From contig RPPU01000022.1 in the NCBI GenBank assembly GCA_003819975.1, forward strand, positions 1-16,443: 16,443 bases of DNA, written 5' to 3'. The position numbers and the translations under genes are program-made. The notes beneath the pieces are model-generated. The model saw only the letters and a list, made by a program, of their open reading frames with translations. It made no database searches and was not told where the DNA came from. This DNA is from Desulfobacteraceae bacterium (GTDB taxonomy: Bacteria; Desulfobacterota; DSM-4660; Desulfatiglandales; HGW-15). Positions 1 to 6,944 of the stretch are shown piece by piece. The number at the start of each line of letters is the position of its first letter. Positions within the stretch are counted from its first letter, which is position 1.

Positions 1-1
1 A

Positions 2-74
2 TTTCACCACTAAGACACTAAGGCTCCAAGATTTTTTATATTAATTCTTCAACTTTGTGTCTTCGTGGTGGAAA
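2..74. repeat. Imperfect inverted repeat, intergenic palindrome
   Basis: The arms at 2-23 and 53-74 are near reverse complements. Both share the core ACCAC(T/G)AAGACAC(T/A)AAG preceded by TTTC, and about 29 A/T-rich bases separate them. The right arm ends 15 bases past the kinase stop codon, so the RNA hairpin could mark the 3' end of that transcript, but no clear T-run follows. From memory, this CACCACGAAGACAC-type sequence recurs between genes in many environmental proteobacterial and candidate-phylum genomes. It is therefore more likely a dispersed palindromic repeat than a dedicated terminator. The window edge may truncate it. Confidence 0.7.
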
Positions 75-88
75 AACAGGACGGAAGA

Positions 89-1879
89 TTATTTTCTGAT
101 TTTATTTAACTGGGTTTTCAAGAACATTTTGGCTATTTGATTTTCGGGATTAACGTTCAGCGCTTTTTCCAGGCTGCGGATACTTTCATCGACATCGCCC
201 CGTTTGTCCTGAACCACAGCCAACCTGAATAAGGCTTCATCCATAAAGGGTGACTCCATTTCGGCGACTTGGCCATAGATTTTTTCCGCTTCCGCAAAAT
301 TACCATTTCTTTCCTGGATGTTTCCGATCTGGAATTGGGCATCCGGATACTCAAGGGTTTCCGCATCGACTTCCGCAAAAGAACTCATGGCGTTCTTCAG
401 TTCATTGTTTTTAAGATACAGATAACCGAGTTCCAGATGAGTCCGGTCATCATCCGGTTCGAATTCAAGGGATTTGAGAAGCAAGGTTTGGGCTTCGGGC
501 GGATTGGTTTCTTTTTGAGTATAAGCCTGGTTTCTTAAAGCCTGAACATAGGATTTGCGGATCATTTCTTTCATCGAGGGTCTTGCCGTCAAGACTTCTT
601 CAAAAAGCGCGATGGCCTTGGGGTAATCATTGCTATTCAGAGCGGCCATGCCTTTGTCCAATTTGGAAGAGACCGGATCTCTCAAAAAAAATATTGCAAG
701 AAAAACGACCACCGCAATCAAGAGCACGGCCGCAGGGGCGCCTACATACCAGAGCAGTTTTTTTCTGCGGTTATCCGGGTTTTTTGCCGCCAGGAGGATG
801 GTCTTCTCCAATGTATCCAGTTTGGTATGTTCCGGAGGGGTAATATTTATTTTGGCCGGCAAAGGTTTGCTTTTCTCCGGTTCCGGTTTTTCTTCCGTAT
901 CCACCTGAAAATATTTGCGCAAAGTATATTCTTCAACCAAGGACTCTTCCTTAAAGAGTTTACTCATGTAATCCGATAACGTTTGTTTGGTAGGCGGAAT
1001 CGGCAGGCTCTGAATACATTCTTCAATATCGGCCAGCATTTCACCGGCGGTTTGGTAGCGGTATTGAGGATCTTTTTCAAGCGATCGATAAATGATTTCA
1101 TAAAGTTTTCCGGGCAGGTTTTTAACGATACTTTCCGGCGGTTCAAAATCAGATTCCCGGACCCGTGCAAAAACCTCCATGGTTTCGCCTTCAAACATAC
1201 GATGATGGGTTACCATCTCATAGAGCATGATGCCGACGGAAAAAATATCCGAGCGATGATCGATCGGTTTGCCGACCGCTTGTTCCGGCGACATATAAGT
1301 CAGTTTACCCTTTAAGTAACCGTGTTGGGTGGTGTGATTCAGGCTGGCGCATTTCGCGATACCGAAATCGATAATCTTTACCTGGCCGTCATAAGTAATA
1401 AAGATATTGGGCGGGCTGATATCGCGATGAATGATATTCAGAGGTTTTTGGGTAAAATCTTTGAGCTTGTGCGAGTAATCCAAACCGGCGCATATTTTGG
1501 TCGTGATCAAAAGGGCATTTTCAAGGCTAAGCGGCAATTCAATGGTTTTCGCTTTATTGATGATGGAGCGGAGGTCTTTGCCAAAAAGGTATTCCATGGC
1601 AATGAAATAAGTCCCCTCCATACTGCCGAAATCATAAACTTGAATAATGTTTTCATGCTGGAGAAAGGCTGCAAGTTTGGCCTCATCAATAAAGGATTTG
1701 ACCAGATCTTCTTCGTTCACCAAATGGGGAAGGATTTTTTTTATGGCCACCAATTTGGCAAAACCCTGATCGCCCATTATTTTTGAAAGGTATAACTCAG
1801 CCATGCCACCAGTGGCTATTTTATCCAGAATGAGATATTTCCCAAATTGGAGCGGTTGAAATTCGTTCATGGATAACAT
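89..1879 (-). CDS. Membrane Ser/Thr protein kinase with C-terminal TPRs
   Basis: This is a 596-residue Hanks-type (PknB-like) kinase. The kinase domain (about 15-290) has a glycine loop ATGGMAELY at 22-30, ATP-binding Lys47, helix-C Glu66, catalytic loop HRDISPPN at 151-158 (Asp153, Asn158), DFG at 171-173 and SPE at 197-199, so it should be active. A charged linker follows, then one membrane helix at about 375-399, then TPR-like helical repeats at about 400-590. The expected topology is a cytoplasmic kinase with extracytoplasmic TPRs that may sense an envelope partner; this topology is inferred. It is a single-gene unit with its own promoter at 1981-2010. Neither Met1 nor Met4 (1870) has a strong ribosome site, so the start could be either. 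The substrate is unknown. Confidence 0.93.
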   Translation of the reverse strand: MLSMNEFQPLQFGKYLILDKIATGGMAELYLSKIMGDQGFAKLVAIKKILPHLVNEEDLVKSFIDEAKLAAFLQHENIIQVYDFGSMEGTYFIAMEYLFGKDLRSIINKAKTIELPLSLENALLITTKICAGLDYSHKLKDFTQKPLNIIHRDISPPNIFITYDGQVKIIDFGIAKCASLNHTTQHGYLKGKLTYMSPEQAVGKPIDHRSDIFSVGIMLYEMVTHHRMFEGETMEVFARVRESDFEPPESIVKNLPGKLYEIIYRSLEKDPQYRYQTAGEMLADIEECIQSLPIPPTKQTLSDYMSKLFKEESLVEEYTLRKYFQVDTEEKPEPEKSKPLPAKINITPPEHTKLDTLEKTILLAAKNPDNRRKKLLWYVGAPAAVLLIAVVVFLAIFFLRDPVSSKLDKGMAALNSNDYPKAIALFEEVLTARPSMKEMIRKSYVQALRNQAYTQKETNPPEAQTLLLKSLEFEPDDDRTHLELGYLYLKNNELKNAMSSFAEVDAETLEYPDAQFQIGNIQERNGNFAEAEKIYGQVAEMESPFMDEALFRLAVVQDKRGDVDESIRSLEKALNVNPENQIAKMFLKTQLNKIRK

Positions 1880-1956
1880 TATTTGGTTTTTCTCATTTTA
1901 CTTGGCGTTTGGCTGCATTCTAAAATGAATTAAATTGAGCTATTTCATGAAAACTA

Positions 1957-1974
1957 TTTAAGACTTTTCTTAAA
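1957..1974. promoter_or_regulatory. Perfect 7-bp dyad at the predicted kinase transcription start
   Basis: TTTAAGA at 1957-1963 and TCTTAAA at 1968-1974 are exact reverse complements around a 4-base centre. The dyad starts about 7 bases downstream of the proposed -10 box (1981-1986, minus strand), so it covers roughly +1 to +18. That position suits a repressor operator or a 5' mRNA hairpin. The arms are A/T-rich, so chance is a real alternative. Confidence 0.35.
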
Positions 1975-1980
1975 AACAAT

Positions 1981-2010
1981 AATTTAGCAAAATGGAGGTC
2001 ATTCCGTCAA
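1981..2010 (-). promoter_or_regulatory. Sigma70-type promoter for the Ser/Thr kinase
   Basis: On the minus strand, TTGACG (2005-2010, five of six matches to the -35 consensus) is followed by an 18-base spacer and TAAATT (1981-1986, four of six). A TGC lies immediately before the -10, as in extended -10 promoters. The start would fall near 1974, giving a leader of about 95 bases. The promoter at 4326-4355 has the same layout. Confidence 0.5.
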
Positions 2011-2067
2011 GGGCATTTTTGATGGGGCAATTTTAAAGATATCGAATCGATAGGCCGAGAAAGGGTT

Positions 2068-2091
2068 GGAAAAAAAACTAAAAGTTTTTCC
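2068..2091 (-). terminator. Possible terminator after the LysM lipoprotein operon
   Basis: On the minus strand, about 45 bases past the stop at 2136, GGAAAAAC and a slipped GTTTTT...CC form an A/T-rich hairpin. A second overlapping option (GTTTTT and AAAAAC around TCGG) lies just upstream. The right arm itself is a run of eight T. The stem is weak because it has little G+C, so this is only a candidate. Confidence 0.3.
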
Positions 2092-2135
2092 GAAAAAACG
2101 AATGAGATAAAAACAGCATATAAACCCATCAGATA

Positions 2136-3215
2136 TTAATCTTTAATCAATTTTCTCGCTTTGGTAATATCTTCTTTGGCTTTTTGATGGTTAGGATTGT
2201 AGGTCAGAGCTTTGGCCCACTCCAGAATCGCGGATCGGTATTTTTTATTGTTAAAATGAATGACCCCGGTCAGATAATGGGTTTCGGCCTCCTGAATCAT
2301 TCCGATTTTTACGTTTGCTATGGCCGGATCTAAGCCGGGAAAACCCGAATCAACCTTATTTAAAACTTTAATCGCCTGAAAATAATTTTTTGCATTTGTA
2401 AGCGAAATACCTATCTGCAGGTTGGCCAGGTTTTTCAGCTCAATCGCTTCGGTGTTAGCGGGATCGAATTTGAGGATTTTTTCGCAAACGGTCAGGCTAT
2501 TTGCAAAATCGTTAAGTGCAAAGAAATTGCGGGCATCGGCTAATTCCTTCTCAATATCGATGCCTCTGATCTCTTTTTTAGGTTTGGTTTCTTCCGTCTT
2601 GATCTGAATTTTTGGCGGCGGTTCCAAATCAATGAATTTGGTTTCAACGACGGGGATCTTGATGGTCTGGCCGGGGTTCGGTCTGGTTTTGGCATCCAAA
2701 TCATTGTATTCGGCAATAAAAAAGTCCAATTTGGCGCTTCGATAGGCATCTTGAGAAATTTTTTTGAACGTATCTTCTTTTTGAACCGTATAAGAGGAAT
2801 AAACCGGAGCGGCCGAGAGCTGTTTGAGATATCGAGCGGCTTCTTTATGTTCGGAATAATAACGTAAAGTAATCAAAAACTCTTTTTTGGCGCTTTCGGA
2901 TTCATTGTTTTTGTACGCAACCATTCCCAGCTGGAAATGTTTTTCAGCTTCGTTTAAATTTTTTTGTTTCAATTCATTCAGTTTTTTCTCAAGGTCTTTG
3001 TTTTGAGGGTAAAAAGTATATGCAATTTTATAGTAATAAAGAGCCAACTGAGGTTCATTGATTTTTTCATATTCCAGAGCTCTGGCCTGATAACGTCTGG
3101 ATAAGGGAATCCGATTGTCGTAGTAAAGGGTGCTTTTCTGCAATTCAGCGCAGCCGCCTATGAATAAAAACAGAATAAAAATCAGGCAAAAATTCAATGT
3201 TTTTACATTCATCAT
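2136..3215 (-). CDS. TPR-LysM-TPR lipoprotein
   Basis: The protein has 359 residues. The N-terminus is a lipoprotein signal: a hydrophobic stretch at about 7-19 and a lipobox IGGC ending at Cys22. TPR-like repeats follow at about 40-130, then a LysM peptidoglycan-binding domain at about 142-188 (starting SYTVQKEDT, ending GQTIKIP). After a Pro/Lys-rich linker (195-215), a second TPR block runs at about 223-357. The likely role is a lipid-anchored scaffold that binds peptidoglycan by LysM and partners by TPR; no specific partner can be named. Its ATG overlaps the stop of the upstream deacetylase-like gene in an ATGA junction, so the two are probably translationally coupled. The AAGGA before the junction fits better with the second ATG at 3212. 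Family function is established only at domain level. Confidence 0.88.
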   Translation of the reverse strand: MMNVKTLNFCLIFILFLFIGGCAELQKSTLYYDNRIPLSRRYQARALEYEKINEPQLALYYYKIAYTFYPQNKDLEKKLNELKQKNLNEAEKHFQLGMVAYKNNESESAKKEFLITLRYYSEHKEAARYLKQLSAAPVYSSYTVQKEDTFKKISQDAYRSAKLDFFIAEYNDLDAKTRPNPGQTIKIPVVETKFIDLEPPPKIQIKTEETKPKKEIRGIDIEKELADARNFFALNDFANSLTVCEKILKFDPANTEAIELKNLANLQIGISLTNAKNYFQAIKVLNKVDSGFPGLDPAIANVKIGMIQEAETHYLTGVIHFNNKKYRSAILEWAKALTYNPNHQKAKEDITKARKLIKD

Positions 3216-4210
3216 AGTTCCTTATTCTGAAAAACCGTCAGGTAGCCCTTAAATTTGGCCAGATTATCATCTCCATTAACCGTCGCACGATTAATAAGAT
3301 AGGGATTTGTGAAAAAGGGGTTGCTGCCGCGCTGGGTGGTAAAAGCCGCGCGATAGCCGTATTTCTGAGCCAGGGCTATAGTCAGATTGTTGCCGGCGCC
3401 GTAAGGATAAGCAAGGTAGGCGCATTCTTTTTTCAGTTTTTCCTGCAGGACCTGCTTGGAGTAAGATAATTCTTTTTCCAATGTTTTGTAATAAGTTCTA
3501 AAGGTATCTTCTTTATCCGGTTTGGTTAAGTCGCGATTTGTTTTGCCTTGGGATTGGATGTCAAAGCCGTTTTTGGATAACTCCAGGAGATGGTCCCATT
3601 CCAAGCCTTTTTTATTCCCAATGAAATCGGTATAAATGAAAAGAGTAGCTTTAAAGCCATATTTTTTCAAAATGGGATAAGCAATATCATAAGTGGTGCG
3701 CCAGCCATTATCGATCGTAATGGCCACGGATTTTTCAGGCAATGGTTTCTTAAATTCCATGAAATCGAGCAATTGATCCAGGCCGATCACTTGGTAACCA
3801 TTATCGCGTAAATACCTCATCTGGTCTTCAAAAAAGTCTTCGGAGACACTATTCCGATCACCCATGGATTTTGAAAAATTATTATAGGCCAGAATCGGGA
3901 CGACTTGAAGCCCTTTTGCCGTTAGGCCCCCTCTTTTGAAAGAAGCGGTCGGGATAATCAGGTTTAGACCGGGTGTTACTTCTTTGATTTGATTGAATTC
4001 GGCGATGATCCAACCCGCGGATGGGTCCGATAGATGCTTTTGCGCCAGAGATGAAAGGGTATCGCCTGTTTGGGTCTTGATCAAGATAAAATCCTGATAG
4101 GCTTTGTAAATATTCTCGTTGGCGCCGGTGGCGCAGGATGTAAAGACCAGAAGCAATAAAACTGAAAAGACAGTGAATACGGATGGTTTTCTTTTAAGGT
4201 CGATTAGCAT
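3212..4210 (-). CDS. LysM + NodB-like polysaccharide deacetylase lipoprotein, probable pseudoenzyme
   Basis: The protein has 332 residues from the chosen start. A lipoprotein signal (hydrophobic about 11-24, FTSC ending at Cys26) is followed by a LysM domain (about 41-87) and a NodB/CE4 deacetylase-like domain (about 104-315). Active CE4 enzymes bind metal with the second Asp of TFDDG and two His of an SHTxxH motif. Here the first motif reads TIDNG (Asp167 kept, Asn168 instead of Asp) and the second reads SQGKTN (Gln221 and Asn225 instead of His). The fold motif AYPYG (267-271) remains. All three metal ligands are therefore lost, and metal-dependent deacetylation is unlikely; a glycan-binding role is inferred. 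ATG at 4210 is preferred over 4228 and 4243 because AAGGA (4218-4222) lies 7 bases upstream and the signal peptide then has a normal length. It is first in a two-gene operon. Confidence 0.88.
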   Translation of the reverse strand: MLIDLKRKPSVFTVFSVLLLLVFTSCATGANENIYKAYQDFILIKTQTGDTLSSLAQKHLSDPSAGWIIAEFNQIKEVTPGLNLIIPTASFKRGGLTAKGLQVVPILAYNNFSKSMGDRNSVSEDFFEDQMRYLRDNGYQVIGLDQLLDFMEFKKPLPEKSVAITIDNGWRTTYDIAYPILKKYGFKATLFIYTDFIGNKKGLEWDHLLELSKNGFDIQSQGKTNRDLTKPDKEDTFRTYYKTLEKELSYSKQVLQEKLKKECAYLAYPYGAGNNLTIALAQKYGYRAAFTTQRGSNPFFTNPYLINRATVNGDDNLAKFKGYLTVFQNKEL

Positions 4211-4217
4211 TTTTCCA

Positions 4218-4222
4218 TCCTT
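4218..4222 (-). promoter_or_regulatory. Ribosome binding site that sets the LysM-NodB start
   Basis: AAGGA on the minus strand lies 7 bases before the ATG at 4210. The upstream in-frame ATGs at 4228 and 4243 lack such a site and would add a charged extension ahead of the signal peptide. Confidence 0.6.
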
Positions 4223-4325
4223 TTCCATAAATAGGGATAGCATTTATATTTCATTTTTATTTTTTTCCCAAGCGGACATTCAAAAATTAATAACGGATAA
4301 TATCTTAAAATTATTCGTTTTTATT

Positions 4326-4355
4326 ACTTTAGCAAATTTGTAAATACCGGGTCAA
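4326..4355 (-). promoter_or_regulatory. Sigma70-type promoter for the LysM lipoprotein operon
   Basis: TTGACC (4350-4355 on the minus strand, five of six matches) is followed by an 18-base spacer and TAAAGT (4326-4331, four of six), with TGC directly before the -10. The start would be near 4319, giving a leader of about 109 bases to the ATG at 4210. Its spacing and TTTGCTAAA core match those of the kinase promoter at 1981-2010. Confidence 0.45.
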
Positions 4356-4533
4356 TAGTTTATTCTTCGACTAGAATGGCGCGTCTTTTGAACGAGTATT
4401 TTGCAAACAAAATTATTGTATAATATCAGCGTCTTGTGTATTTGGTCGATGAATTATTTTATTTTTTATTTATGTGTATTAAAAAATAATGCATTTAAAT
4501 AAATTTATTTTAATGTAATTTTTGATAAATTAA
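4356..4533. other. A/T-rich intergenic stretch after the prkA-like/spoVR cluster
   Basis: No gene is visible on either strand. From about 4440 to 4533 the sequence is almost only A and T. It includes a perfect 14-base A/T palindrome at 4497-4510 and an ATTATTTT/AAAATAAT pair. These could help end transcription of the minus-strand cluster that stops at 4534, but there is no G+C-rich stem and no standard terminator. A TATAAT on the plus strand near 4419 has no matching -35 box and no gene after it. Confidence 0.5.
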
Positions 4534-6870
4534 TTATATTGAGAATTTTTTTGTTAAATCATTGTCGATGAGATAAATGCAAACTTCTTTCGCCCCTTGT
4601 TTGGTGTAGTGATATTTTTCACAAAGATTATTCATCAAAAAGGCAACGTCGGATTGAATGCGCTTATCATAGGTTTTAAAGAGAGGCGTGTCGTAATCCT
4701 TGATGGCTCTTCTGAAGTTTTCATTTTCGAGCAAGGGGTCCAAGACGTTTTCTTTCAGATTATGAACATAGCGCTCATGGAGAGTCTGAAATAATTTCGT
4801 TTCGATCAGCGGCTTGCCTTCCAGCATGATCTCCTGGGTCAAGGTTTGAGTGGTATATTGTTTTTGGGTCTCTTCTCTGAAAGCCAAACGCTTATAGCGC
4901 TCGACCTTGGTTCCCAGCAGGCGGTTTTCTATCTGCGCCAGAAAAGCTTCGGTAATTTCCAATTTCTCGCCGGTATAGTGACAAGTCTCGGTTGAACCGA
5001 TTTCAAAATTGACGGCAAAAAGATATTTCTGGATATCGCGGCTGATTTGTTCTTCATTGTAGTCATATAAGGCTTCTTTGACTTGCTGCAGGATTTTGTA
5101 ATGATACATGCAGAGCAGGGAATCGAGAAATCCTTTTGGAATTTTAACGTCCTGCTCTTTTTCCATTTTAGTGAAGAAACTGGAGAGCATGGACATGTCG
5201 ATCAGCTTGTTATCCTTGGCATAGGTGGAATAGAATTCATTGAAAATTTTAATGGAATCGCGGCCGGAAGATCCCTGTGATCCTTCCGTTTCCGATTCGG
5301 CGATGATATCCCGGCGCCGTTTGGCCGTGAAGCGCTTCCGGTCTTCCTCCGAAAGCCAAGAAGGAATATGTCCGGTGTATATTTCCATTTTCAATAACTG
5401 TAAATTTTCATCGCAATAAAGTTTGTAATCGTCCGGGTCTTCAATCCAATCCAGCAGCGCTTTGGATTTGATATTCAGGCGGGTCGAGATGATCACCCGC
5501 GCAAAATTATGGAGGACCATCGGCAAAAAGTTTTCATCGATATGCCGACCGAAAATATTACGGTATATTTCCACTTCCGTATTAAGATCCAGAATATAGG
5601 GGATATTGATATATTCAATACGATCCGAAAAAGATTGAAAATCCTGAATGTTCTTGGTGTCTTCCGGGTTCATCAAGGCTATGAAAAGCGAGTTTACATT
5701 TTCTTCAATATCATCCACTTTGTGGACGCCTTCACTGATGATATTGTGGAGTTCCAGCAGTCTACCGGTATTGTGCGATTTCACATCCATCAAGGCATAG
5801 ATACCGTTATTGGTCTTGGCGTATTGAGAAAAGATATAATTGACCTGGTTGCTGTCTTTTAATACGAGATTGATGCGGCGTTGCAGCATGGGGTGGGTCA
5901 GGATGTAGTGCCGCGTCGGTTTGTCGCCGGGGCTGAAAACCGTAATGCCTTCACCCAGGCGTTTATTGAAGTGATAAGGCCGGACATAAATCAATTTAAA
6001 TACTTCTAAAGGATTTTTTAATTTATGCGCCAGGGCATCATAAAGCGAACTGCAGATGGTGCAGGGCGTTTCTTTAAAAGCCCACTCATATTCCTTTTCC
6101 GTAAACAGCTTCCATTTGAACTCGCCGTTTTCAATCAAGTCGTCGAAAAACGCACGGCGGTTCTGTTTGGGGATCATCAAAATGGGATTGTCATGCCCCG
6201 GGCAAGGCACTTCCACAAAATCGTCATGCCCGTGCAAACCTCCGCCTTCTTTGTAAAGGGAAGCGTCGTCTTCAAGTTCGTTGGCGGCCGGCGAATGATT
6301 TTCAAGCAGGAGTTGGCGCAGACGGCTGGACGGCTCCAACGCTTCCAGCAAGGGGTGGAGAGGTCCTGCTTCTTCCTTGGGAAAAAGACCCAAGATTTTC
6401 CGGTCGAGGCGCCAGACCACTTCATAACGGAGCCCTTGCTCGGTATTGGCATATTCCTCGAATTTCAGCAATAAGTTATTCAGAAAAGTGCTTTTACCGC
6501 AACCGGGCGGACCTTTAAAAATGTATAATTTATTTTGTTGAGCGCCGCGGCGCAATGTTTCAACATGGCTGATTAACCGATTGGCAAACAGTCGATCGGC
6601 GAAAAAGGGGTGGTCCGTGTTTTCAACAAACAGACGGTCGCAGTCATAATAGACAAAATCAATCGATTCCGGATCATCCGGATATTCGTCATAACCTTCC
6701 CCTACATAGGACTTGACCATATCATGAAAGACCTGAAAGATATTGCGAATGATCGTTGAGGGCCGAGTCATGAGTATTTGCAAGAACTCATCGAAAGAAA
6801 TGGGGCTGTGTTGGTCTTTCGCACTGAGACTGCGGTTCAGGTTTGCCAGCGCGTTTTGGATGTTTTCCAT
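4534..6870 (-). CDS. prkA: PrkA-family AAA+ protein (second paralogue)
   Basis: The protein has 778 residues, longer than the usual PrkA of about 630-690. PrkA proteins combine an AAA+ ATPase core with a PrkA-specific C-terminal domain and have been described as serine kinases and, later, as ATP-dependent proteases. Visible here are Walker A GPPGCGKST (120-128), a Cys-rich AAA insert (CPGHDNP at 223-229 and CTIC at 270-273), sensor-1-like ALMNPED (398-404), and FSDRIEYI (414-421). The Walker B equivalent, IYALMDV (357-363), keeps one Asp but lacks the usual adjacent Glu. The C-terminal end (about 740-772) resembles the typical PrkA tail. AGGGA precedes the ATG by 5 bases. It is last in the cluster, 74 bases after spoVR. 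The family call is firm; its biochemical activity is uncertain. Confidence 0.87.
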   Translation of the reverse strand: MENIQNALANLNRSLSAKDQHSPISFDEFLQILMTRPSTIIRNIFQVFHDMVKSYVGEGYDEYPDDPESIDFVYYDCDRLFVENTDHPFFADRLFANRLISHVETLRRGAQQNKLYIFKGPPGCGKSTFLNNLLLKFEEYANTEQGLRYEVVWRLDRKILGLFPKEEAGPLHPLLEALEPSSRLRQLLLENHSPAANELEDDASLYKEGGGLHGHDDFVEVPCPGHDNPILMIPKQNRRAFFDDLIENGEFKWKLFTEKEYEWAFKETPCTICSSLYDALAHKLKNPLEVFKLIYVRPYHFNKRLGEGITVFSPGDKPTRHYILTHPMLQRRINLVLKDSNQVNYIFSQYAKTNNGIYALMDVKSHNTGRLLELHNIISEGVHKVDDIEENVNSLFIALMNPEDTKNIQDFQSFSDRIEYINIPYILDLNTEVEIYRNIFGRHIDENFLPMVLHNFARVIISTRLNIKSKALLDWIEDPDDYKLYCDENLQLLKMEIYTGHIPSWLSEEDRKRFTAKRRRDIIAESETEGSQGSSGRDSIKIFNEFYSTYAKDNKLIDMSMLSSFFTKMEKEQDVKIPKGFLDSLLCMYHYKILQQVKEALYDYNEEQISRDIQKYLFAVNFEIGSTETCHYTGEKLEITEAFLAQIENRLLGTKVERYKRLAFREETQKQYTTQTLTQEIMLEGKPLIETKLFQTLHERYVHNLKENVLDPLLENENFRRAIKDYDTPLFKTYDKRIQSDVAFLMNNLCEKYHYTKQGAKEVCIYLIDNDLTKKFSI

Positions 6871-6944
6871 CTTCGTCCCTTTTAATCAGACGTTTGTCGC
6901 AGGGTCCTCCAGGCGCTAAGCCGGAGTCATTCGTCCCGGATATT

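Noticed and set aside
4419..4424. TATAAT on the plus strand in the A/T-rich gap
   Set aside because: There is no -35 at 16-18 bases and no plus-strand gene follows. A/T-rich sequence gives such hexamers by chance.
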